Of a DNA stretch of 64,000 nucleotides, positions 16,301 to 24,015 are shown one piece after another. Origin of the DNA: Desulfobacteraceae bacterium (GTDB lineage: Bacteria; Desulfobacterota; Desulfobacteria; Desulfobacterales; Desulfosarcinaceae); the NCBI GenBank assembly GCA_027068085.1, contig JAMOUQ010000051.1:1-64000 (forward strand), in the 5' to 3' direction. Position 1 is the first letter of the stretch. Each line of letters begins with the position of its first letter. A program made the translations under genes and the position numbers. The notes beneath the pieces were generated by a model. It worked only from the letters and a program-made list of their open reading frames with translations, had not been told where the DNA came from and made no database searches.

Positions 16301-16922
16301 CGGTTTCGATCATAGCTGGCGCCGGCCGGTGCTGAAAATGCTTGCCCGCCTGCAGCAGCTGCACTTGCCGGGCCCGGAGGATTCCTTTTGTCTGGGTCGG
16401 CTCAGGCCCGGGCAATGGACCAACGAGATGGAATTCTATCTTCCTCTCAAGCCTCTTGTCCCTCAGGATCTGCGTAAAATTTTCGCCCGCTACGGCAAGG
16501 GGCTGCCCGATGAGCTGTTCAGCCTCCAGATGGAGAGGCTCGATTTTGCCCCGGTTGCCGGCTACCTGCGGGGCTTCATGGACATGGTCTTCGAAAGCCG
16601 GGGCAAATATTACCTGATCGACTGGAAATCCAACGACCTGGGGCCGGCGCCCGGCGATTACAGCCCGGAGCGGTTGATGGCGGTGATGGCCCAGGATTAT
16701 TATTTTCTGCAGTACTGTCTCTATACGGTCGCCCTCGATCAGCACCTGCGCAACGTGCTGCCGGACTATACCTACCAGGCGCGCTTTGGCGGGGTGATCT
16801 ACGTTTTCCTGCGGGGTGTGGCCCTTGAAAATGGTAACGCAAACGGATTTTTTCATGTCCGTCCCCGTCCCGGGCTGATAAGCGATCTGGGTTCGGCCCT
16901 GACAGGAAGGAAGCGGCGTTGA
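13323..16922 (+). CDS. recB: exodeoxyribonuclease V beta subunit (RecB)
   Basis: The 1199-residue protein matches the length and plan of RecB. The SF1 helicase part has Walker A EASAGTGKT (residues 18-26), DEFQDTDPVQ (from Asp392), GDPKQAIYGFRSADIF, LDRNWRS and LTAHRSKGLEF, and ends with VCLTRARQRCYLAWG. The C-terminal nuclease domain has GFMDMVFE and LIDWKSNDLG with Asp1100 and Lys1102, then QYCLYTVALDQHL, the RecB-family PD-(D/E)XK core. RecB is the 3'-5' motor and only nuclease of RecBCD, which resects double-strand breaks and degrades phage DNA. The ATG at 13323 follows GGAAAGCAG. recD overlaps or abuts its end. No recC lies upstream, where the neighbours are unrelated minus-strand genes. 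Confidence 0.93.
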   Translation: MKRFKWQDSPLDGVNLIEASAGTGKTYTIAGLYLRLVLEKGLYPENILVVTFTQAATNELRERIRRRLEEARALVAASAPGSEMETIVQRAGGKKICLHRLEMALALMDQAAIFTIHGFCQRVLQEFAFESGTLFDTELVTDQSAIVAEIAEDFWRRHIYAGPEELGCYILARAGKAVLSGPEDLVGLWQMVPGPGALIEPAIEAVALDGVEPFRKALEQVVATWPGASREVLELLARDALDGRLYGGTKAARGGESGRGKWLVKLDGLFRRLASGTGTSFPLDKLIQKVTTSYLNEHTKKGKAAPKHRFFDLCQQLWDCGRSLEEQCERHLLYLRLKFLHQVRDVLKARKAQLNVQYFDDLLLRVQEALEADRGPELVKALRRRYQAALVDEFQDTDPVQCAIFTRLFGSASSTFFMIGDPKQAIYGFRSADIFAYLDAARRAQRRYTLDRNWRSGSDLVEAVNTLFADHPNPFVFSQIRYHRVEAADRQRPDGSRAPDLPGPPLRLWCLLPEAKDDKALTREKAGRTVLQEVAREIVDLLSGDQGCRPQDIAVLTRTNRQALEAKEILLQHGIPAALFSTGSVFDTPEARQLFHCLAALAEPERAELVKAALTTDFLRHPAVFETETEQEQYLGEVWPRFHAAHRAWSRYGFYCMFQKWMADWEIRQRLLALPGGARRFTNLVHLGELLHGAESQDGLSIRGLLDWLARRLSGREQAMEEDRLRLENDRGNVLILTAHRSKGLEFEVVFCPFLWSEISRGSGQPLIFHDKDRDWRLVVDLDPGGDLSRARAARDEILAENLRLIYVCLTRARQRCYLAWGMINKTADSALAYLLHGPRTGDGRCRPEDVAGRVAGLDREAFLKDLERLEKAGAGKLELAWLPKSGAERAGTFVREQKEGFEPECRVFPRQDVSGRRVASFSSLVGEIQRDELDRPRPEDDDEAAETAAGLGNFPRGTRAGLFFHHLLENTDWSQPVGQTMEPAVRQALRDYGFDHSWRRPVLKMLARLQQLHLPGPEDSFCLGRLRPGQWTNEMEFYLPLKPLVPQDLRKIFARYGKGLPDELFSLQMERLDFAPVAGYLRGFMDMVFESRGKYYLIDWKSNDLGPAPGDYSPERLMAVMAQDYYFLQYCLYTVALDQHLRNVLPDYTYQARFGGVIYVFLRGVALENGNANGFFHVRPRPGLISDLGSALTGRKRR

Positions 16923-16930
16923 GGTCGCCC

Positions 16931-18787
16931 ATGGAAACAGTCAGAAAATTACTGGAAGACGGTTGTATCGAGTACATCGATTATGCCTTCGCGCGCCTGA
17001 TCGCCCGTCGTTTCGGGGAAGAAAATGAGGCCGTTCTTGCGGCGGCGGCCCTGACATCCCGGGTGACCTGCCAGGGTCACGTCTGTTTCGACCTCGATAA
17101 TCCCGCCCCTCAGCTGGCCGGCCCTGATTTCAATTCCGCCCGGCCGGCCGGGCTGCCCCGGCACCGCCGGTTGATCGAGCTTTTGTCCGCAAGTCCGGCA
17201 GTGGGCTTCGAAAACGATTATAAGCCATTGATTTTAAGCGGAAGCAAACTTTATTTAAACCGATACTTCAACTATGAAAAATCGATTGCCGACCAGATCC
17301 TCAGCCGTTGCCGGGCCTTGCCGGAGCCCGTGGACACCGGCCTGCTGGCGGTGCTGTTGGAGCGTTATTTCGGGCCTGACCGGTCGCCGGGGAAGGTGAA
17401 CTGGGCCAAGGTGGCGGCCGTGGCCGCTGCCTGCAGGCGTCTGTGCATCGTCTCGGGCGGACCGGGTACCGGCAAGACCTATACTGCGGCCAGGATCATA
17501 GCTTTGCTGCTGGCGGCCTTTCCGGAACAGTTGCGCCGGGTCTGCCTGGCGGCCCCTACCGGCAAGGCTGCGGCCAGGCTCCAGGAAAGTATTCTCGAAG
17601 CCCGCGCCGGTCTTGACCTCCGGGGGCCTGCGGCCGAAGGTTTCCCGCACCAGGCTTCCACCATTCACCGGCTGCTGGGAATAAGGGGCGACGGGCTTTC
17701 CAGCCGGTACGATCTTTCCAACCCCCTGCCGGCAGACCTGGTCGTCATCGACGAGGCCTCCATGGTGGATATGGCGCTGATGCACAGGTTGCTCGAAGCC
17801 CTTTTGCCGGACACCCGGCTGGTGCTTCTGGGTGACAAGGACCAGCTGGCCTCTGTTGAGGCCGGTTCCGTGCTGGGAGACCTTTGCGGCCGGAGCGGAA
17901 AGATCGGATTTTCAGCCGGCTTTGCCCGGACCGTTGCCGGGGCTTGCCGTTTCGAGCTTCCCGGCCGGATGATCGTCTCCCAGGGCGGCTGTCTGGTGGA
18001 TCACGTGGTATTTCTCCGGGAAAGTCACCGTTTCGATCCCGGCGGCGGCATCGGAGCCCTTTCCAGGGCCGTCAATGCCGGCCGGGCGGACCAGGCCATG
18101 AAGCTGCTGGCCGACCCGGAGCAGCCGGCCCTGGAGTGGATCCGTCCCGGCGGCAGCCGGGATTTCACGGCGGTGGTGGAAAAAGAGGTCCTGGACAACT
18201 ACGCCGGGCTGTTCAAGGGTGAAGACGCCCGGCAGCGCCTGCGGGTCCTGGAAAAATTCAAGATTCTGTGTGCCGTTCAGCGCGGGCCCTATGGTGTGGA
18301 GCGGCTCAACCGCCTGGCCGAAGCCGCCGCCCTGGACAGGGGCCTTATCCCTGCGCGCTATCTTGAAACCTGGCCCTGGTATCCCGGCCGACCGGTAATG
18401 ATCCTGCAAAACGACTACCGGCAGCAGCTTTTCAACGGTGATACCGGAGTTGCCGGCCTTCAGGGCCGCGGCGCCGGCGGTCCCGATTTTAAGGTTGATT
18501 TTCAGGCCTCCGGCGGGCAAGTTAGGCAGCTGACGGCCCACGGGCTGCCTGCATTGCAGACCGTCTATGCAACCACCATTCACCGCAGCCAGGGATCGGA
18601 GTTCGACAAAGTGTTTATCGTCCTTCCGGACAGGGACAATCCGCTGCTCACCCGGGAGTTGCTCTACACGGCAGTTACCCGGGCCAGGCGCAGGGTAACC
18701 GTCTGGGCCGAGGAATCGATCCTGGCAAAGACCGTGCGGCGGCGGTTGCACCGGGCTTCGGGACTGGAAGCCCGGCTGTGGACATAA
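16931..18787 (+). CDS. recD: exodeoxyribonuclease V alpha subunit (RecD)
   Basis: The protein (618 residues from the ATG at 16931; an in-frame TTG at 16919 is the alternative) has the RecD SF1B helicase motifs: Walker A GGPGTGKTYTA at about 176-186, LAAPTGKAAARL, IDEASMVDMALM, LGDKDQLASVEAG and, near the C-terminus, TIHRSQGSEFDKV followed by YTAVTRARRRV. The N-terminal 150 residues correspond to the RecB-binding domain. As RecD it drives 5'-3' unwinding in RecBCD and makes the enzyme processive. It follows recB with at most eight bases between them, so the two are co-translated. RecC should be encoded elsewhere in the genome, because RecB and RecD need it in known complexes. Confidence 0.93.
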   Translation: METVRKLLEDGCIEYIDYAFARLIARRFGEENEAVLAAAALTSRVTCQGHVCFDLDNPAPQLAGPDFNSARPAGLPRHRRLIELLSASPAVGFENDYKPLILSGSKLYLNRYFNYEKSIADQILSRCRALPEPVDTGLLAVLLERYFGPDRSPGKVNWAKVAAVAAACRRLCIVSGGPGTGKTYTAARIIALLLAAFPEQLRRVCLAAPTGKAAARLQESILEARAGLDLRGPAAEGFPHQASTIHRLLGIRGDGLSSRYDLSNPLPADLVVIDEASMVDMALMHRLLEALLPDTRLVLLGDKDQLASVEAGSVLGDLCGRSGKIGFSAGFARTVAGACRFELPGRMIVSQGGCLVDHVVFLRESHRFDPGGGIGALSRAVNAGRADQAMKLLADPEQPALEWIRPGGSRDFTAVVEKEVLDNYAGLFKGEDARQRLRVLEKFKILCAVQRGPYGVERLNRLAEAAALDRGLIPARYLETWPWYPGRPVMILQNDYRQQLFNGDTGVAGLQGRGAGGPDFKVDFQASGGQVRQLTAHGLPALQTVYATTIHRSQGSEFDKVFIVLPDRDNPLLTRELLYTAVTRARRRVTVWAEESILAKTVRRRLHRASGLEARLWT

Positions 18788-18824
18788 TCGACACCATGAT
18801 AGACAAAAGGAGAGCCGCCAGACC

Positions 18825-19832
18825 ATGCAGACTGTAATCAAGGGTACCGGCCGCTTCGTGCCGCCAAGAAAATTGACCAACCATGATCTTGCCAGGTGGA
18901 TGGAGACTTCCGACCAGTGGATCCGACAGCGCACCGGAATTGAGCAAAGGTACTGGATTGCAGCCGAAGGCCGGACCGGCTCCTCTGACCTGGGGCTGGA
19001 GGCTTCCCGGCCGGCTTTGGAAAAGGCAGGCTGGAAGGCAGAGGACCTGGACCTGATCATCTTTGCCACCCTCAGCCCGGACTATTTCTTTCCCGGTTCA
19101 GGTTGCCTGCTCCAGGCAAAGCTCGGCCTGAAATCGACACCGGCCCTTGATATAAGGCAGCAATGCACCGGTTTTCTCTACGGCCTGGCAACGGCGGATG
19201 CCTATATCCGCAGTGGCCTGGCGCGCCGGATCCTGCTTGTGGGCGCCGAGGTGCACAGCACCGGCCTGGACGTTTCCACCAGGGGAAGGGACGTGGCGGT
19301 GATCTTCGGGGACGGGGCGGCCGCAGTGTGCCTGGAAGGGGACGACACTTCGGAGCAGGCCGGTGTCATGGCAGTCAGTCTGCACGCGGACGGCTCGATG
19401 GCCGAGAGCCTGATGACCGAGGCTCCGGCTTCGTGCTGCAACCCCAGGATAGACGAGGAAATGTTGCGCCAGGGAAGGCATTATCCTTACATGGACGGGC
19501 GCAACATATTCAAAATGGCGGTAAGGCTTCTGCCCGAGGTGGCCAAGGAGGTTCTGGACAAAGCCGGCCTCGGGGTCCGGGATGTGGACCTTTTCATTCC
19601 CCACCAGGCAAACCTGAGGATAAACCAGGCCTTTGCCAAGGCCATGGACCTTCCCCCGGACAGGGTTTTCAACAACATTCAGCGTTACGGCAATACCACC
19701 GCGGCCAGCATTCCCCTGGCCCTTGACGAAGCCCTGGAACGGGAAATGATCGGCCCGGGGGCCACGGTCATGTTCCTGGGCCTTGGTTCCGGTCTCACCT
19801 GGGGGGCGGTCTTGTACCGTTTCCAGCCGTGA
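18825..19832 (+). CDS. fabH: 3-oxoacyl-ACP synthase III family protein (FabH-like)
   Basis: The 335-residue protein is a thiolase-fold KAS III. The catalytic Cys114 is in QQCTGFLYGL, the His is in FIPHQANLRI and the Asn in QRYGNTTAASIPLAL, completing the Cys-His-Asn triad. The N-terminal SDQWIRQRTGIEQR is also typical. FabH condenses acetyl-CoA with malonyl-ACP to start fatty acid synthesis; in genomes with several paralogues some make other acyl products, so the exact substrate is not certain. AGGAGAG precedes the ATG. It follows recD by 37 bases, and convergent pgi follows. No other fatty acid synthesis genes are nearby, which leaves open that this is an accessory paralogue. Confidence 0.88.
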   Translation: MQTVIKGTGRFVPPRKLTNHDLARWMETSDQWIRQRTGIEQRYWIAAEGRTGSSDLGLEASRPALEKAGWKAEDLDLIIFATLSPDYFFPGSGCLLQAKLGLKSTPALDIRQQCTGFLYGLATADAYIRSGLARRILLVGAEVHSTGLDVSTRGRDVAVIFGDGAAAVCLEGDDTSEQAGVMAVSLHADGSMAESLMTEAPASCCNPRIDEEMLRQGRHYPYMDGRNIFKMAVRLLPEVAKEVLDKAGLGVRDVDLFIPHQANLRINQAFAKAMDLPPDRVFNNIQRYGNTTAASIPLALDEALEREMIGPGATVMFLGLGSGLTWGAVLYRFQP

Positions 19833-19879
19833 CGGCCCTGCAAATGGCCTGATACTTGCGCGGTGTGCCTGTGGCCCCG

Positions 19880-21505
19880 CTAGCGGCCGAAAAGGCGCTC
19901 CAGGTGAACCCTGACCAGGGGATCGTCGAACTCTAGCTGCCGGCCGGGGTCTGCATTGCTGCGGGCTATGGTTTGCCTGATCCTGCCGGCCACCGTTTTG
20001 CCCAGCTGCACCCCGAACTGGTCGAAGGGGTTGATGCCCCAAAGATATCCCTCCATGATGGTCCGGGCTTCGTAAAATGACAGCAGGCTGCCCAGGGAGG
20101 CCGGGTCAAGGCTTTCCAGGACGATCAGGGAGCTTGGCCGGTTGCCGGGAAAATGGCGGGCCGGATCTTCGGGCGCAGGCTGTCCCGCGGCCAGGGCGGT
20201 GGCCTGGGCCAGCAGGTTGGCCCACAGCTCCTGATGGTTGGTCACCCCCTGATAACGTGCTTCGTACTGGTCGTAAAACGGACGCCTGATCCCGATGAAA
20301 TCGATGGGAAAAGGCCGGCCCTGGTGGGCCAGCTGGAAGAAAGAGTGCTGGGCGTTGGTGCCCGGTTCGCCGAAGATGACCACCCCGGCCGGTTCGGCCA
20401 GCAGTCTGCCGTCGGCGGTGGCCGACTTGCCGTTGCTTTCCATGTTGAGCTGCTGGATGTGGGCCGGCAGCCTGGAAAGGGGAGCGGCGTAGGGAATTAT
20501 GGCTTGGTGCTGGTAGCCCAGGAAAGTGGTGTTCCACACCGAGATCAGGGCCGCCAGCAGGGGCAGGTTCTGTTCGGCCGGTGCTCCGGCGGCATGCCTG
20601 TCCATCTTTTCGGCACCCCTGAGGAATTCTTCGAACAGGTCGTAACCAAGATGGATGCTCAGGGGAACACCGCCCACGGCCGAGGTGACGCTGTAGCGGC
20701 CGCCGATGAAATCGAACATGTGAAACGTGGCCAGCACGGGTGTGTCCCGGCTGTCGCCCGGGCTGCCCTCGGAGGTCACCGTTACCAGGTGACCGGCAGG
20801 ATCGACTCCTCCGGCCTTCATCCAGGCCACGGCCTGGGAGGCGTTGGCCAGGGTCTCCACCGTGGTGTAGCTCTTGGAGATCACGATCCAGAGGGTCGTC
20901 TCGGGGTCCACCCGGGAGGCTATCAGGCCGAAGTTGTGGATATCGACGTTGGAAAGGAAATGGAGCCTGATCTTGCCGTCGCTGAAGGGAGCCAGGGCGG
21001 TGGCCACAAACTCGGTGCCCAGGTGGGAGCCGCCGATACCGATGACCACAACATCCTGAAAGGCCCTGCCGGTAGAACCGGTGATCCGCCCGGAGCGCAC
21101 GTCGGCGGAGAACCGGCGGAACTGATCCCGGACCTGTTCCAGGCGTCTGACCACATCGGTGCCGTCCACCATCAGAGCCTGTCCTGAAAAATCACGGGCA
21201 GCGGTGTGCAGGGCGGGCCGTTTTTCAGTCACGTTCACGGGCTCTCCCCTGGTAGTGGCCCGGAAGCGGGGCAGAATCTCCAGGTCGCCGGCAACCCGCA
21301 GCAGCAGCTCCAGGATGGGTTCGTCGATTCTCTGGCGGGTGAAATCGAACAGCAGGCCGCCTCCCCGGCGCGAAAAGCGGGACCAGCGCCGGTCGTCTTG
21401 CACCAGGTTGCGCAGATGGTATTCAGGCCGCCGGATGCGGTCGGCGGCATCGACCAGGGACCGGTAGAGTTCGTGTTCCCGGAAAGGGTAACCGGTTGGG
21501 TTCAT
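19880..21505 (-). CDS. pgi: glucose-6-phosphate isomerase
   Basis: The 541-residue protein has the PGI signatures: VVVIGIGGSHLGTEFV, the SKSYTTVETLAN phosphate-binding loop, GGRYSVTSAVG, the QLNMESNGK segment with the catalytic Glu, GEPGTNAQHSFFQLAHQG with the conserved His, and near the C-terminus GINPFDQFGVQLGK with the Schiff-base type Lys. It interconverts glucose 6-phosphate and fructose 6-phosphate in the cytoplasm. The size matches the large bacterial form. It shares the strand of the following lipid-transport operon, starting one base before the end of that operon's last gene region, so it may be transcribed with it. Confidence 0.95.
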   Translation of the reverse strand: MNPTGYPFREHELYRSLVDAADRIRRPEYHLRNLVQDDRRWSRFSRRGGGLLFDFTRQRIDEPILELLLRVAGDLEILPRFRATTRGEPVNVTEKRPALHTAARDFSGQALMVDGTDVVRRLEQVRDQFRRFSADVRSGRITGSTGRAFQDVVVIGIGGSHLGTEFVATALAPFSDGKIRLHFLSNVDIHNFGLIASRVDPETTLWIVISKSYTTVETLANASQAVAWMKAGGVDPAGHLVTVTSEGSPGDSRDTPVLATFHMFDFIGGRYSVTSAVGGVPLSIHLGYDLFEEFLRGAEKMDRHAAGAPAEQNLPLLAALISVWNTTFLGYQHQAIIPYAAPLSRLPAHIQQLNMESNGKSATADGRLLAEPAGVVIFGEPGTNAQHSFFQLAHQGRPFPIDFIGIRRPFYDQYEARYQGVTNHQELWANLLAQATALAAGQPAPEDPARHFPGNRPSSLIVLESLDPASLGSLLSFYEARTIMEGYLWGINPFDQFGVQLGKTVAGRIRQTIARSNADPGRQLEFDDPLVRVHLERLFGR

Positions 21506-21506
21506 G

Positions 21507-22145
21507 TCATTTGCCTCCTTGGGACGCCGTGCCGACGGCTGCGGCCACGTCCGTGGTGAGCCTGCGGCCGAAAGCCAGGGCGGCTTCAGTCATGGCTCCG
21601 GCCAGGGCCGGTGCTGAAGAATCGGCCATGGGCATTCTGACCAGGTAGTGTTTCTGGAAGATGATCCCCTGGTGTCGCGGTGGCAGCTCCTGCCGGTGCA
21701 CGATGATGGTTGCTTCCAGGACAGCTTCCCAGCCTTTGTCTCCTGCAACGGCCTGAAACCTGTCGATGAATCCGGACAGGGTGAAATCCGGGCTTTCCAT
21801 CAGCCCGGCCTGCCAGACAGCCCTGAACCTGCCGCTGTCTTCCATGCAAGAGGCGATAAAATCGGTCAGCAGCAGGGCCGGCGGCGCCCCCCAGAGGTGG
21901 TTGCTGGTATACCTGATCTGACGGCCGGTCTGCCGGAGCATGCGGCTGGTCCGCAGGACGGCCGCAGCCTTGAGCCGGCCGACGGCAACGGTGGCATCCA
22001 GTGTTTCGGCGCCTGCCTCCACCTTGCGGGGAGCAGACAGGATGTAGATCCTGGGGGCAGGCTGCTGGGCCGGAGCCTTGAAACAGCCCAGGCAGGTCAG
22101 GGCCGCCAGAAGCCAGGGCACCGGCCGAAATGTTGCTCGGGACAT
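21507..22145 (-). CDS. PqiC/ABC-transport auxiliary lipoprotein
   Basis: From the ATG at 22145, which has GGAGG seven to ten bases upstream, the 212-residue product begins with a lipoprotein signal: hydrophobic WLLAALTCLGC with the lipobox Cys near residue 20. The mature part starts with APRIYILSAPRK, the conserved first strand of the ABC-type transport auxiliary (PqiC, DUF330) domain, and ends with a helix. In Pqi and Mla-like systems this outer-membrane lipoprotein pairs with an MCE protein, encoded here just upstream, to move lipids between membranes. It is the last gene of a five-gene minus-strand run. The MCE gene end overlaps the untranslated region only. Confidence 0.8.
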   Translation of the reverse strand: MSRATFRPVPWLLAALTCLGCFKAPAQQPAPRIYILSAPRKVEAGAETLDATVAVGRLKAAAVLRTSRMLRQTGRQIRYTSNHLWGAPPALLLTDFIASCMEDSGRFRAVWQAGLMESPDFTLSGFIDRFQAVAGDKGWEAVLEATIIVHRQELPPRHQGIIFQKHYLVRMPMADSSAPALAGAMTEAALAFGRRLTTDVAAAVGTASQGGK

Positions 22146-22234
22146 AAAGGTCTTTCCTCCGTTGGAATTCCGGTTTCGTGCAAGGTCGTAAACGCGTACC
22201 GCCGGGGCGGCCTTGAAAAGTCCGCCCGATTGGC

Positions 22235-23236
22235 TCATTCGGCCGGAGGCGGGGCAAAGATCAGCTGGGAAGGCTGATCATACAGCTTTTCCAGCAGCCT
22301 GTTGAGGTTCCGGGCCGCAGTGTCGATCTGCTCCAGGGTCGTCACCAGCTGGCTGCCCGCCGTGGCCGTGGTGCCCCGGGCCCGCTCCAGCAGGGCGCGG
22401 GCAGATTCCAGGGTGGAGTCCAGGCGCCCGGAGGCCTGCTCCAGTCTTTCCATTATGCCTTCCAGCCGGCCGCCGTTGTCGGTTACCAGGCGGTCCACCT
22501 CCTCCAGGGTCAGGCGCAGGCGGCTTACGGAAGCGTCGATGTTCCGGGCGGTCTTTCTGAAGGCAGCCGCCGTTTGCTGCATCTGCCGGCTCAGTTTTGC
22601 CGTCTCCAGGCCCTTGACGGACCGGTTTGCATTGCGGATCAGGGCGCGGGTGTCCTGTGCCAGAAGGTCCAGTTCGGATTTTTTCAGGGTCTGTTCCATC
22701 AGGGTCAGGGTGCTGACCAGCTTGTCGGAGATGGCTTTCAGCTCGACCTGGTTCATGGCCTTGATAAGGTCGTCGATGCCCTTGAAGAATTTTGCCCGGT
22801 CCGATGCGATGGTGGGAATAACCGGATAGGGCGGTACGAAGCTCAGCTCGGGCTCGATGCAGGGCTCACCGGGCGGCCTGCGCTCCAGCTCCACGAACAT
22901 CAGGCCGGTTATGCCCACCGATTTCAGCTGGGCCACCAGGTTGCACGTGTCCCTGTGGGGCTGAATGTCCGACTCGATCTTCATCAGCACCTCGATCAGG
23001 TTTTCGTCCGGTGCCACCGATATGCGATGGACGCGGCCGATTGACACTCCGCGGTATTTTACCGGCGAATCTTTTTCCAGGCCCTGGACCGATTCGTCGA
23101 AATAGGCGACGATCAGACGCCCTTCTTCAAGGTAATTGGACATGCCCAACCAGATTATGGCAACGATGATCACGGTAATGCCGATGATCAGGAAGAGTCC
23201 TACGCTGAACTTGGTTTTCAAAGAGGCCATGGTCAT
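22235..23236 (-). CDS. MlaD-family MCE-domain protein
   Basis: The 333-residue protein has one N-terminal TM helix (SVGLFLIIGITVIIVAIIWL, about residues 11-30) and a single MCE domain beginning IVAYFDESVQGLEKDSPVKY and RGVSIGRVHRI, continuing to VEL near residue 117. The rest is a long amphipathic helix region (about 150-310) with heptad-like leucines and alanines, which in MlaD relatives forms a trimer or hexamer extension across the periplasm. It is the substrate-carrying periplasmic part of a lipid ABC transporter with the ATPase and permease encoded immediately upstream. No MlaC or MlaA gene is nearby; the lipoprotein next to it suggests a Pqi-like bridge to the outer membrane. Confidence 0.88.
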   Translation of the reverse strand: MTMASLKTKFSVGLFLIIGITVIIVAIIWLGMSNYLEEGRLIVAYFDESVQGLEKDSPVKYRGVSIGRVHRISVAPDENLIEVLMKIESDIQPHRDTCNLVAQLKSVGITGLMFVELERRPPGEPCIEPELSFVPPYPVIPTIASDRAKFFKGIDDLIKAMNQVELKAISDKLVSTLTLMEQTLKKSELDLLAQDTRALIRNANRSVKGLETAKLSRQMQQTAAAFRKTARNIDASVSRLRLTLEEVDRLVTDNGGRLEGIMERLEQASGRLDSTLESARALLERARGTTATAGSQLVTTLEQIDTAARNLNRLLEKLYDQPSQLIFAPPPAE

Positions 23237-23245
23237 GATCCGGAA

Positions 23246-24013
23246 TTACGGTTTGGCTGCCTGCCGGTTGAAAAAACGCCGGACGACAGGCTCACTGCTA
23301 TTCTCTTTCAGGCTGCGCGGATCGCCCCGGGCGATTATTCCACGGGTGGTTTTGTCGAGCATGATGACCCTGTCGCCAATATTCAGGATGCTGTCCAGAT
23401 CGTGGGTCACGATGATCATGGTGGTGCCCAGGGTGCGGTTCAGTTTCAGGATCAGCTCGTCGATCTCGGCTGCCGTGATCGGATCAAGCCCGGCCGTGGG
23501 TTCGTCTAGAAACAGGATTTTTGGATTCAGAGCCATGGCGCGGGCCAGGGCAGCACGCTTTTTCATGCCCCCGCTTATTTCGGAGGGGAAGAAATTGGCA
23601 TAGTTGCCAAGGTCAACTATACATAGCTTCATTCGCACCATGCGGTCAACAGCCGACTTGGGAAGACCGGTATAGGTGACTATGGGAAGGGCTATGTTTT
23701 CGGCCAGGGTCATGGAACCGAACAGGGCTCCGCCCTGAAAAAGGATGCCGGTTTTGTTGAGAACCTCCTGGAACTGGATACTGTCGCCGGCGGTGATGTC
23801 GGTGCCGTCGATTATCACTTTTCCGGCAGCCGGAAGGGTGAGGCCCACCATGTGCTTTAGCAGGGTCGTCTTCCCGCAGCCGCTGCCGCCGATGATCATG
23901 AAAATCTCGCCCCTTGCGACGCTGAAGCTGACATCGTCGAGAATTATCCTGTCCCGGTAGGCGGCCACCAGGTCGTGGACTTCGATTATCGGTGAGGGCT
24001 GTGTTTTTTCCAT
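23246..24013 (-). CDS. MlaF-type ABC transporter ATPase
   Basis: The ATG at 24013 lies three bases after the permease gene end and gives a 255-residue protein that begins MEKTQPSPIIEVHDLVAAY. It has Walker A GGSGCGKTTL, a Q-loop in GILFQGGALFGSM, the signature EISGGMKKRAALARAM in which the canonical LSGGQ is replaced by ISGGM as in MlaF, Walker B KILFLDEPTAGLDP and the switch VTHDL. It energises the MlaE-like permease in the inner membrane. The C-terminal FFNRQAAKP tail is short, without an added domain. Position between the permease and MCE genes is the usual Mla order. Confidence 0.92.
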   Translation of the reverse strand: MEKTQPSPIIEVHDLVAAYRDRIILDDVSFSVARGEIFMIIGGSGCGKTTLLKHMVGLTLPAAGKVIIDGTDITAGDSIQFQEVLNKTGILFQGGALFGSMTLAENIALPIVTYTGLPKSAVDRMVRMKLCIVDLGNYANFFPSEISGGMKKRAALARAMALNPKILFLDEPTAGLDPITAAEIDELILKLNRTLGTTMIIVTHDLDSILNIGDRVIMLDKTTRGIIARGDPRSLKENSSEPVVRRFFNRQAAKP

Positions 24014-24015
24014 TT

